Position numbers and translations under genes: made by a program
The notes under the pieces: model-generated
Told to the model about the DNA's origin: nothing
The model's input: the letters and a program-made list of their open reading frames with translations, nothing else
Databases searched by the model: none
Shown: positions 24,960 through 36,000 of the stretch, piece by piece
Layout of the letters: each line of letters starts with the position of its first letter
Position numbering within the stretch: position 1 is the stretch's first letter
Origin: Acanthosoma haemorrhoidale
Lineage: Eukaryota; Arthropoda; Insecta; Hemiptera; Acanthosomatidae
Length of the DNA stretch: 64,000 bases
Assembly (NCBI GenBank): GCA_930367205.1
Contig: OV884009.1
Span: forward strand, 119,301,454-119,365,453
Direction: 5' to 3'

Positions 24960-25860
24960 CATTAATGGTAGTTCTTTGATATCTCGAATAATTTGACTGC
25001 AAACATAGCATTACCATACCTTGGAAAGTCACATCGGGTTCCGAAAAGCAGCTGCCTACAAATACCACTACGAAAAACACACAGCAAACACCATAAATCA
25101 ATCGCTATTCCATAATATTGAAAATAAATCACATCAATATCATTGCAAGCCAGGTGACAGAAGTAAAAAGGTTTAAATTCCACTTTCATTATCATCACTG
25201 ATATCCAATGTTGGTTCACATTCACAGGCATCTGGAACCTTTCACAAACGATCATGTGCAAATTTATATCTGCGCTTCCCATCTAAATCTGCCATTGGGG
25301 ATAACTTTTGGCCTCCCTTTACCAAATTGTTTTTGCATAATCTGCAGTACGTATATATTTCTGAGACACTAGAGCTCTTTCTTCATAATCAATATGCAAA
25401 TTTGAAAAAAAGTGAGAGGTTACAATTAATTCAGATGGTCGAGAAACCTTTCCAAACATAATTCCATAGGTAATGCCTGTAAGGAAATACCTGCATATGA
25501 TAGGGTGTAGTATTTAAAACTACATGTTAATGTTGAATCTCTGGGACTGTATCTTGCCATGCACGATAGTTATTCATTTCAGCTACTGTTAACTTCACAA
25601 AATATAGGAGGATAAAGCTTTCACATTATCACATTTTCTGCTTTGAGTTAGCAAAAGAAAAGAAGACAATATTTAGTGAATGAGTCGAATAAACACAAAT
25701 AGTCATCTAAATGAACGTTGTCCCAAGGACCAGGAACAGTAGGTATGGGGTGTAATTCTATTTGACGCTCACCTAAATGGTCTAGCGTTTTAGCCGTCTT
25801 AGATGTCACACAGTTTTCAACAAATTTTCTCAGAAATTGAGACATGTTATCAAACTAATG
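24960..25860 (-). pseudogene. Ty3/Gypsy integrase remnant of a third lineage
   Basis: The frame at 25648-25845 reads like a Gypsy integrase between the zinc-binding and core domains: FVENCVTSKTAK, then IELHPIPTVPGPWDNVHLD, which ends at the first catalytic Asp. Weaker pieces follow to the left, including RYKFAHDRL near 25240-25270, which resembles a C-terminal integrase tail. Many stops. The assignment rests on recalled motifs. Confidence 0.45.
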
Positions 25861-27347
25861 GTGATTATATAGCGTTTATAAAGTTTTCTCCCATCCTGAA
25901 TAAAAACGGAAACTCTGGATATTATTGAGGGGATGTGTTAGGAAAGGGTCTCACTGTCACTGTCTGCCTTTGAAAAGGTCTAAGCTATTCCGGGAGTATT
26001 CAGAGAGGTATTCCCTGAACTAAAGATGTTTCGAATTTTCTCATAGTGGTTATTAGTTGGAGTTGTCTGTTAGAGAATCTTTTTTGTTTAAGTGATTCCC
26101 AGAAGGTGGTTACCACCCGAGTGGACACTAGGACCCTAGTCCTCGGGTGGGTTACTACAGGGAGCGTGTCATTAGTAAAATAACATTATTGGTAATATTT
26201 GCCAATTGACAATATAACAATGCACCAATAGGGCTATTATTATTGTTATCAACACGGAAATTATTAACAGATTGACCATTATAAACTTCAACACTGCTCG
26301 AATCAATTATGCTTTCTTGGGTTTAAGTAAATCAATTTTAGCTAGTCCACAACCAGTATTAATAAACCTATTGATCTTTTGATTTCCAATGTTCTGTGAA
26401 ATGCAATCATTTTCACTATCTGGAATTTGTGTATAATTATTTCACGGCCAATCACATAACTTTGATAAATTAAAATTTTATCCAGAGCTAAATGAAACAT
26501 AATTTTTAGCTTGTGATCGTTAACATTGACCAATGACAATAGTTTTTTATCACACTTTGTTAAAGATTTACCTTCTAAGGTTACTTTTTTAGTGAAACCA
26601 TTTTCCACAAAATTTAGCTTTTACTTCCAATCTCAAGAGCAAGCATTTCGATCTCGAATCAAATTGAAAACAAATACCCACACCGTTTTGAATACGTTTT
26701 TGACATGCAAACCTTCTTCACGTTGTTTCAATTCCTTTTCCCTTTCGCCATTCTTGAATTATGGGAACTTTGAAGTGGTTGAGCATAGTGGTTAATTTTG
26801 TGTGGGGGGCCTTTAATGATACGCATTCCTAGGTTCTGTCTAGTTTACTATAAGCAGTTGGTTTAGCCAGTGGATTTCCATACTAGTGAAGTATAAAATA
26901 TGAGTGATCGGATAACTAATTTGTAGCGAATAATTTTGTTTCTGGGTCTTAACTGGGTTATTTTTGTTATTTTTCAGGAACATTTTCTACATGATTTTTT
27001 TTTTGCTTTGTCAGTTTTCCTGTTTATATGGGCTGTGAAGGTAAGGGATCTGTGTTTTTATTTTGTCAAGTAGCAATTTGTACTGTTCTACTGTTTTAGT
27101 CAAATATATTCCTCTATTTGACCTTAACATCAATTTTTAGTTTCGTCATGAAGTGAATAATTTATCTAATAAGTTTAATATTAATATAATAAATATCAAT
27201 GAGCATGTGACTGGTTTACTAGAAACTTTGTATCTTCTTCTTCATTTTGGAAAACTCAAAATGTTTTGGCTACAGGAACGTCATATGCGTTCTTTTTCCT
27301 TTCGTCATTATTAGCCATCTTGTTTGTAGTTTTCCTTCGAAGAACGG
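25861..27347. other. Non-coding stretch with one strong hairpin
   Basis: Only short ORFs without recognisable domains. The hairpin is listed separately. Confidence 0.5.
26106..26157. repeat. Near-perfect palindrome / nested hairpin
   Basis: CCACCCGAG (26113-26121) pairs with CTCGGGTGG (26142-26150). Inside it, ACTAGG-AC-CCTAGT forms a second stem. Weaker pairing extends outward. It could be a terminator, a MITE remnant or chance. Confidence 0.6.
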
Positions 27348-28225
27348 TGTTGTGGCCACCTCTTAATTAGGTGTCACATGTCATCAAATAACATCAGAAA
27401 ATATGAATCTATTTTTCATTATGTTTAATAAAGGCTATGACGTCAGTGAGAGTGGGGGGAGGAACTGACTTAGTGGGGGAGACTGCCGTAGGTGGGGAAT
27501 TATCTTGACCCTACTGGCTGGCCTCCTATATAAGCCCTGGCCTCAGAGAGAATTAATATAATGAAACGGAACGTCACTTGGAACACTACTCTCTCCTCTC
27601 TCTCTCTGCACTAGCGTTTGCTGCTCTACTGAAACCATGGTCTTCTCATTCAACTACCTCTGCATCTCTCTCTCCTAACCTCGCTATGTTTTAGTCCAGC
27701 GTTGTCAGACCCCACACCTTCCTAGTGGGAATCTCTGCCTTTTTCTCGCTAAAACTAGCACCTCCTGGGGAGAGACCTCTCCCTCGCAGACGACGGTTGC
27801 CGTGGCCCTGCAAATTCACCTAGCAGTGTATCCCCCGGCAATCCAGTCTGCCTTTCTCCGGTTCACACTCGACCACATAAACTACCTACAAACCTACCTG
27901 TACCTCTCCTCCTGAACATAGTGCTTTGTCGGGGCACACACCTTCTAAAGATCTTATGGAGTCAGATCAAAGCGAATTAAAGCTGCCCGCCGACTAGGTC
28001 GGCAGCCAGGGTGAAAGACAACAGGCCCACCCGCCTTATCTCTTTCTGGGCGCTCTCCGGATGGTGGCTAAAAGGTTGTAGCGACCCTAGCCTGAGGTGG
28101 GCGTCTCCTTCCCACTTTGGGGATACTCAGTTATCTGAGCTTGACAAACGGAAATGCACATTGGCAGAAAATAGTCTATGAACATAATGATAGCTAATGT
28201 ACCGGACGCTATGGTATATGTAGAC
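27348..28225 (+). repeat. Left arm of an inverted repeat: Gypsy LTR, leader and start of an RT fragment
   Basis: Starts TGTTGTGGCCACC and matches the reverse complement of 30353-31449 with substitutions and indels. It contains TATATAAG at 27527-27534, a CT-rich stretch, and TGGAGTCAGATC near 27957, which sits where a primer-binding site would be. The two arms are best read as LTR plus leader of one Gypsy family in opposite orientations. The LTR 3' boundary is uncertain. Confidence 0.7.
27527..27534 (+). promoter_or_regulatory. Putative LTR TATA box
   Basis: TATATAAG inside the left arm. The right arm has the matching CTATATAAG on the minus strand near 31240. Confidence 0.5.
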
Positions 28226-28440
28226 GATATAATAATATACTCCAATACTATAGAAGAACATTTACAACAATTAGAAAATGTATTTAAAAAATTACAAGAA
28301 CACGCCCTTTCGATACAATAAGACAAGACAGAACTACCATTTCTAGGACACATAGTAACCCTAAAGGATTAAAAACTAACCCTATTAAGATAGAAGCAGT
28401 ACAAAAGCTCCCTTATCCTAAAGATGAACGAGTTACTGAT
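28200..28440 (+). pseudogene. Gypsy RT fragment with YVDD box
   Basis: Reads VYVDDIIIYSN then EEHLQQLENVFKKL, the RT catalytic box and following helix. It has an in-frame TAA after ALSIQ and then a frameshift after HIVT. The segment recurs inverted at about 29265-29470 with the same frameshift. Confidence 0.75.
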
Positions 28441-28454
28441 GGTATGGTTCTGGC

Positions 28455-29480
28455 TAAATGTTTTTCGATATTTATATATTTGTCATAGTCAACAATCCAA
28501 ATTTGGTCACTAGACGATTTTTGTGAGTGTGCAGTCGCCTACAGTTAGTAGGTCGGTGTTCTACAATAGGAATGTTTTCAAAATCTTGTGAAATTAGCGG
28601 TGCTAAATTTGATATTTTTAAGTCACGTATAAGAGCGTCATAGTCTGGTCTATTTGCTACTGCTAGGTTTGTATCTCCTATGTCTATGTCGCTATCTATT
28701 AATTAATTAGGGATAGAGTGTCCGCTACTAAGCTAGTTTTCCAGGAATGTGCTCTACATCAAACTCGAATTCACATAATTTCCATGTCCATTTCATAATC
28801 CTGGTGTTTCCATTTTTCATGGTAAATATCCATTTTAACGGTTTATGGTCAGTTTGCAATAAGCATTTTGACCCATATAGGTAAGGTTTGAAATGTTAGG
28901 TTGACCAAACTACTATTAGTAGTTCCTTCTCAATTGTGGAATAGTCCATCTCGGGAGATTGTAGCACACGAAAAGCAAAAGCTACAGGCTCTTCAATTCC
29001 GTCCTTATCTGTTTGTCATAGAACTAAGCCTATTGCCTTGTCGCTGGTGTCTGTTGTTAAAATAAATTGTAGGTTTCAATCTGGATAAGCCAGAATTAGC
29101 GAGTTGGTCATTAATTGTTTCAGTTCCTCACAGGCTGTTTTTATTTCTTTTGTCATGTATTCTTTTTTCTGCAATGATTTAGATATTGGTTTTGTTATAT
29201 TTGCGTAATTCTTTATACAGTTTAGATAATAACCATTCATTCCAAGGAATTGTCTGGTTGTTCGTTCATCTTTAGGATAAGGGAGCTTATGTGCTGCTTC
29301 TATCTTAATAGGGTTAGTTTTTAATCCTTTAGGGTTACTATGTATCCTAGAAATGGTAGTTCTGTCTTGTCTAATTGTATCGAAAGGGCGTGTTCTTGTA
29401 ATTTTTTAAATACATTTTCTACATGTTGTAAATGTTCTTCTATAGTATTGGAGTATATAATTATATCGTGTCGGGATATT
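28455..29480 (-). pseudogene. Gypsy pol fragment: RT end, RNase H, linker
   Basis: From right to left: RT after the catalytic box (DIIIYSN, EEHLQHVENVF), a QFLGMNGYY segment, RNase H motifs including QTDHKPLKW, and an HIPGK connector. Several stops and one frameshift shared with the plus-strand copy at 28200-28440. The YVDD codons themselves are missing: the homology stops where the minisatellite at 29486 begins. Confidence 0.75.
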
Positions 29481-29485
29481 GGTTG

Positions 29486-29588
29486 AACAATTGTCGGAGG
29501 TGAACAATTGTCGGAAAAGGTGAACAATTGTCGGAGGTGAACAATTGTCGGAAAAGGTGAACAATTGTCGGAGGTCAACAATTGTCGG
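29486..29588. repeat. Minisatellite: six copies of ACAATTGTCGG at alternating 17 and 19-20 bp spacing
   Basis: Units alternate between GGAGGTGA and GGAAAAGGTGA linkers, making a higher-order unit of about 37 bp. Each unit contains the palindrome ACAATTGT. It adjoins the truncated RT fragment. Confidence 0.9.
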
Positions 29589-29639
29589 ATTGCTGTAGTT
29601 AATAACATGGACTGTGTTCCATGTAGGCGTTAATATCTG

Positions 29640-30290
29640 ACTCCATTTATTGATAGGGATGTGTCCCGACAAGACACTGTGTTCAGGATGAGGTTCAGAG
29701 GTTCATAAAGAATAAGACCAGTTTTCAGAGTTCGGGCGAGAGATCGGCAGCGTAATAAGTACAAGTCGTCAGAGGTCTGCTATAGGCTGTGTGGCAAGTG
29801 CCGTCGTAGAGTAGCGGAAGGCTGAGTAGGCATATCGCGACGGTGATAGCGGCTATCGGTATGTAGAAACTAGAAGAGAATGAAGAGTGGGCCTACCAGG
29901 GGCCAAGTGCCCCCGGTGTCGAGTTGTGCGGCTATGAAGCTTGAGAGACAGAGTGTCTCAGGGCGAAAACCCCTTGATATAAATACCCGTGCCCTTTCCC
30001 TGCCGGGAGGCGGAGCCTGTCGGCCACGGGCATGTTTTACGATATATGGCCTTGGTATATGGTATACTTAGTTATATGGCCGTTGGGATACAAGGGTGTG
30101 TTTTTTATGGTTGCTAGCAGGGCTGAAGGTCTATCCTAATAGGGGTAAGTGTCCTTGGCCTAGGATATATAGCAGTCAGGTGGCTAATTCTCTTGGTTTA
30201 TTGCCGTACCCTTTGAGTTACTTGTCTACGACTTCCGACCTCTCTATGATTTATTACCAGAAGTTACATAATGAAGTTACATGACATTTT
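29640..30290 (-). repeat. Diverged third copy of the Gypsy LTR/leader region
   Basis: Contains a minus-strand TGGAGTCAGAT and a gtgtcccgac...cactgtgttcagga block that parallels the right arm at about 30650-30680. It diverges further on. Most likely the 5' LTR and leader belonging to the pol fragment at 28455-29480. Confidence 0.45.
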
Positions 30291-30352
30291 CTATTATAAT
30301 ACATTATGAACCAGAGTGTAGGGTAATTTACATATATAGTTAGCGGTCGCTA

Positions 30353-31449
30353 TATATCGTCTACATATACCGTCCGTGATAGCGTCCGGTACATTAGCTA
30401 TCATCATGTTCATAGACTATTTTCTACCAATGTGCATTTCCGTTTGTCAAGCTCAGATAACTGAGTATCCCCAAAGTGGGAAGGAGACGCCCGCCGTGGG
30501 CTAGGGTCGCTACAACCTTTTAGCCGCCATCCGGCGAGCGCCCGGAAAGAGATAAGGTGGACGGACCTGTGGTCTTTCGCTCTGCCTGCCGACCTAGTCG
30601 GTGGGCAGCTTTAATTCGCTTTGATCTGACTCTATAAGATCTTTAGAAGGTGTGTGCCCCGACGAAGCACTATGTTCAGGAGGAGAGGTACAGGTAGGTT
30701 TATAGGTAGTTTATGTGGTCGAGTGTGAACCGGAGAAAGGCAGACTGGATTGCCGGGGGAGACACTGCTAGGTGAATTTGAAGGGCCACGGCAACCGTCG
30801 TCTGCGAGGGAGAGGTCTCTCCCAAGGAGATGCTAGTTTTAGCGAGAAGAAGGCAGAGATTCTCACTAGGAAGGTATTGGGTCTGACAACGCTGGACTAA
30901 AAAATAGCGAGGTTAGGAGAGAGATATGCAGAGGTAGTTGAATGAGAAGACCATGGTTTCAGTAGAGCAGCAAACGCCAGTGCAGAGAGAGAGAGAGGAG
31001 AGAGTAGTGTTCCAAGTGACGGTCCGGTTCGTTATGGTATTTTTTTTTCTTAGCTCTCAAACTTATAAAAATAGGATGTGGGGAAAAATAAAAGGAAAAT
31101 TATTTTGGGCTGATGGGTGCCTTTCACTAAGGGTAGTCCCATTTGAAGGATGTACGAGAAGGAAATAGGGTGTGGATTGCCTAAAGGAGGCGGGTGGATT
31201 TAGGAAGGTAGTGAACGTTATGGTAATCCTGTAGCATTTCTTATATAGCCAGACCGCCCTGGAGGGGATGGGCCCCCACCAGGCGGCCCCGGGAAGTGGG
31301 GATGACTGTTCTCCTCACCATCTTCTACCCCCACTCTCCAACTGGCGTCATAAGCTTTATTTATTAAGCATATGGAAACAGTGATAGATATGATCTGATT
31401 GAGAAGAGAGTGACTTATAATTATTTGTAATTAAGAGGTGGCCACAACT
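30353..31449 (-). repeat. Right arm of the inverted repeat: Gypsy LTR and leader
   Basis: Reverse complement of 27348-28225, about 200 bp longer overall because of indels near the LTR start. The inner end reaches the VYVDDI codons, where the left-arm homology jumps to a different partner. The primer-like site reads TAGAGTCAGATC here. Confidence 0.7.
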
Positions 31450-31483
31450 GTGGTTATTGTGAAAAAAAAACAATTTATATCAT

Positions 31484-32086
31484 GCTAATTGCACATATTT
31501 ATCTAATAATTATTATAGTGTCAACCCCTTAGTATTTAAGAATTTATGTTCATCAACTATCCTTCATAATGGTAAAATATCCCAATGTAAATTTATTAAT
31601 TATACTAACCCCAAGAACATCTAAATTGGAAAATTGGTACAATTACAGTACTATTTTTCTGCCAGACACTGCTCTAATTAATGTATCTATTGTAGATTGT
31701 TATAAAGAAACATGTTATTTCTTGAAATATCACCAGTAGCATGATAACTTTTGTAAAATTGATATTATTACAACTATACCACAACGTAATATAACCCAAG
31801 TAGAATTAAGACCTTTACTAACCAATTAATGTGCTTATATGTATTTTATATCACCCATTATTATTTTAATCATTATAATGCCTTATTTTATATCAACCAC
31901 AAATATTGTAAAGCTTGGTATTCAAAAGCCACCCCAACACATAGCCCAGCAGTTGTTTACCAAGCTGTGCCACCATCAGCTCCTCTATCAACGTCATCAA
32001 CAACATCCAAAGATACACTTTAGCAGCTATTGACAAATACTTAACATCCATTAAACCTTATTATCCTGCCCAGCAGTTAGGGAACT
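31484..32086 (+). pseudogene. Env-like glycoprotein remnant of a retroelement (weak call)
   Basis: Broken frames with several Asn-X-Thr/Ser sequons, scattered cysteines, and late on an Ile-rich hydrophobic segment (31850-31890) that could be a membrane anchor, ending in stops before a polypurine tract. The position just before PPT and LTR is where env lies in env-bearing insect Gypsy or BEL elements. At least one frameshift and several stops make it non-functional. No homolog was identified by search, and another AT-rich coding remnant is possible. Confidence 0.35.
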
Positions 32087-32213
32087 AAAAAGGGGAGGAT
32101 TTGTGTAATACTGTGAGCAATGGGAATATCTTCAGCAGAACTGTATACCTGTTTTAAGTAAACATCCACTTCCTTCCCAGACCTCCCTGATTCCCACAAT
32201 CTTATCCTTTTCT
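32087..32213 (+). repeat. Polypurine tract and truncated LTR start
   Basis: AAAAAGGGGAGGA (32087-32099) followed by TGTGTAATACTG, a typical PPT/LTR boundary. The putative LTR runs about 110 bp and is then interrupted by the TA tract that starts the retrotransposon array. Confidence 0.5.
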
Positions 32214-32225
32214 TATATATATATA
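32214..32225. repeat. (TA)n at the left edge of the array
   Basis: Directly abuts the AGTTA end of solo LTR A. Confidence 0.9.
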
Positions 32226-32407
32226 AGTTAAGTCCAGGCGCCGCTAGTGCCCAGCCTTAATCCCCAAACATATGTTATCTGTATATATGTTTACATGTAA
32301 TACCGATAGATAGAGGTATCTTGGAATAAATAAAGCAGTCTTGTAACAACGTTCTACGTGTTCTTATTACCAAACTTTCTTAGATTGTAATTCAATAAAC
32401 ATTAACT
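32226..32407 (+). mobile_element. Solo LTR A (F family)
   Basis: 182 bp, starting AGTTAAGTCC and ending ATTAACT, closely similar to the LTRs of element F but with several substitutions. TA tracts lie on both sides and no internal sequence follows, so this is a solo LTR left by LTR-LTR recombination. Confidence 0.9.
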
Positions 32408-32425
32408 TATATATATATATATATA
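32408..32425. repeat. (TA)n between solo LTR A and element B
   Basis: 18 bp of TA with an LTR end on each side. Confidence 0.9.
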
Positions 32426-32612
32426 AGTTAATGCTTACCGGCTTTAGAATTAACAAAACAAAGGGAAAAAAGGTACAGAGAAACAACACGCTTGAAAGTT
32501 AGAACTAGACTGTTTATTTCGAGTCTATAACCCTGTATATTTACATTCGGGATGTTTACATCCCGACGTTCGGGGATTAAGGTTGAGTACTGATGCTGCC
32601 CGGAGCTTAACT
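32426..32612 (-). repeat. 3' LTR of element B
   Basis: 187 bp. AGTTA...TAACT-type ends, with a polyadenylation-like AATAAA on the minus strand (near 32510-32515). Confidence 0.92.
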
Positions 32613-33042
32613 CCCCCCTGCCAGTTTACGCACATCTCCTCGTAAACTATGAAGTCTAAGTCTAAATTGAGGATGACTTAGGCGATATTACGATCACTCT
32701 CCTAATCGTACTAAGGGAGCGAAGGCCAGCCCAAACAGTACACAACCTGTAATCCCTTACATTCGGTCGTATTTATAAGACACTTATAGTCCAAATAAAA
32801 CGCTGCTTCTAACACTGCAGCCACTAGTGACAAAATAAAAAAAAAACAAAAAAAAATTACATGGCTCATTACTCACAGAAAACAATGGCATCTTACACGC
32901 TACGCAAAGTCGATATTTCTACACAGCCTGTGTACATTCTAAAAAAACAACAAAAAAAAAAAATACTTCTACAAATGGTACAAAGTGTACGTATGTATAC
33001 TATACCAAATTTGGCTACGTGCAGAAGCGAGGACACTCCAAC

Positions 33043-36000
33043 TCACTCATGGCCAGCACCCTTCCCCCCTGGTGGAAGTTTTAACTGTTCGACGTGGACG
33101 GTCCTCCGTTTCGTCGGAGGTCTTGTACTCTCGATGGTGACGATGTTATGCTCCCTGATCACCACCACCTTGAATGGACCCTCGTATCTGATCGACTCTT
33201 TGCTCCGATTAGAGCCAATTTTACGATATACAATCGTCCCAATTTTAAGGTCCCCTATTCGACCCCGGACTTTGAGGTTTACCCGAGAAACTCTCTTGAC
33301 CTTCTCCCTCACGATTTTGTCACGAACTTTGCCCCAAAGTTTTCCGAGCTCTAAGTGAGCACTTAACATTTGCTCCGCCATTCCCTCGTCCGCCACCGTC
33401 TCTGTCCCGTTCCGGCGCCTCGCGCGCAGTCCGAAGAGGATCTCGAACGGCGTAAACCCCGTGGTGGAGTGGATGGAATGATTGTATGCCGCCACTGCCT
33501 TCGGCATCGCCTTGTTCGCCGGCAGACCCTTTTCTACCTGATACACCCGCAGGTGGTCACTCAAGGTACTGTGCAACCTTTCGATGCCTCCGCGACTCTT
33601 AGGATGTCCTGGGGTGTTGAGATGCCACACGATATCAAGATTTTTCATCTCCGTCCGAACGTTTGCATTATCGAACTCCCTACCCCCATCAGACGAGATT
33701 CGGTCCGGTACCCCATAAAACTGGAACCACGTTCGTAATGCCTGTAAGACGGCGTTGGATGATTTGTCTTTTACGGCGTACGCCATAGCTACCTTACTGA
33801 AGGTATCTATTGTCGTAACCCACTTATACCCCTTCCAAGTGAACGTGTCAATCTGTAGTTCACTCAGTGGCGTCTCTGCTGTGGGTGTTTCCTCCTGTTG
33901 TCCCTGTGGTGGGTGTCGATCATATTTAGTCTTAAGACATATATCGCACGTTCCTAAAATCTCTTGGATCGTCTTTTTCATATCCCACCAGAAGTACCGT
34001 CGCTGTAATGCTTGCAAAGTCTCCGGCGCACCGCGGTGGTTCGTCTTCCCTTGATGGTAGGCAAGCGTTACTTCCCGCTGCCGTTCCTCATCACGCAGTG
34101 TCTGGACCATAGACAGACAACGAACAAACGATCGATCAATACCCAGTTGTTCTGTTCTCCATAATTTCTTGATCAGATCCCACACTGTCGCGTTGCCGAC
34201 AAATAGATGGTAGGTCTTCCCTGGTCTGGATGCATCTTTCAATGCCTGGCAAATTTGGTCACCCTTGACACCCGGTTGGGACCAGATTGTCGTAATACTA
34301 TTCTTGCCATAGTTTTCATGAGTAGCTCGCATCAGGCCGGTTGTTTGCGTCTTCCAAATAATTTGTCGCCGTTTATCGTTAATCATCTCCTCGATCGTCT
34401 CCATTTCCACCGGACGTTCTCCGGCAGATTCTTCCGCTTCTTGGTGTTCGCTCCCATCGCTATCGTCCCGCGTACCGCGACTTCCATCTTCCCCGGGCGC
34501 CCATTCCTGGATAAATTGTCTGTGATCCCCGGACGTTTCCCCTTCCTCGACTGCATTTACGGTAATCGCTCGAGATAGCCAGTCCGCCACTACATTGTCC
34601 TTCCCTGGTTTGTATACAATTTCCAGGTTGTATTGGGACAAAAACTCCTTCCAGCGTGTCACCCTGGCTGATGATTCCTTAAGCTTCCCCACCCATTGAA
34701 GAGGTCTGTGGTCCGTATGTACTCTGAATCTCCGCCCGAAGACGTATGGACGAAAATGGTCAATAGCCCATATGATGCCAAGAAGTTCACGCTCGAGGGC
34801 ACTGTACCGCGCTTCCGTGTCGGTCAGTCTTCGACTCGCGTACGCCACTGGTCGTTCCCCCCCATCTCCCTCCTGCGACAGCACCGCTCCCAATGCATAC
34901 TCACTTGCGTCGGTGGTGATAGTAAATAGCTTCTCAAAATCGGGAAACGCCAGGATTGGTTCCTCTTGCAGTCGAGCCATGCATTTTCGAAGGTTTTGCT
35001 CCATAATAGGTGTAATCGCTATCCGCGCCCCCTTCCGCAGCAGGTTACTGATGGGTACGAGATACTCTGCCATGTCTGGCACAAAACGCCGATAGTAATT
35101 TAGCGTACCTAAAAGTCGCCGAATGCCCTTGACGTCTTTCGGCACCGCTATCTTTCGAATTGCGTCGACTTTTGCAGAATCCGGCTGGACTCCCTCCCTC
35201 GAGATGGTATGCCCTAAGAAGTTGATCCGATCCTCTCCCAGCGATGATTTTTCCATCGACAATTTTAACCCGAATTCACGCAAACGTCGAAATACCCTCC
35301 GGAGATCTTCGATGTGTTCGGATTCTGTTCGGCTGAAGATCAACAGATCGTCCATATAAATCTGGCATACCGCCTCGTCTATCCCCCTCAGGATTTCGTC
35401 CATCAATCTCTGGAAAGTAATCGGAGCGTTCTTCAAACCAAATGGCATCCGAGTGAACTCATAGTGCCCCCTCTCGAAAGTAAACGCTGTTTTGTGTTGA
35501 TCGGTAGCGCTCATTTTGATTTGATGGTACCCTGCTTTCAAATCCAAAGTGCTAAAGATTGTGGCTCCATTCAGTCTGTCGAGAATGTCCTCAAAACGGG
35601 GAATCGGATACTTCTCATCCGTTGTGTTTTCATTTAATTTTCTAAAATCGACGACGACTCTATATCTCTCCCCCTCCTCTCCCGGTTTACTCTTCTTTCG
35701 TACTGCCCACAGAGGACTATTATAAGGGGATGTGCTATCAACGATTATACCCTGTCGTCTTAAGCTGTCGATTTCTGTCCGGATATGTTGGCGGAGTGCC
35801 TGCGGATATCGTCTCTCCTTCACGTACGTTATTCGGTCAGATTTTAATGGGATTTCATGTACTGTCTTCCCCGTTGCCCCAAGCATATCACCCTCCACGT
35901 AAAAAATATCTCCGAACTCCCTACGTAAGCTTTCCCTCCAGTCCACAACTTTCTTGACTGCCCCTATCCGCGCACTCCCACCTCTTACGGTCCCTTGACA

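Noticed and set aside
29486..29588. CRISPR-like repeat array
   Set aside because: Spacers are 6-9 bp and nearly identical; it is a minisatellite in eukaryotic DNA.
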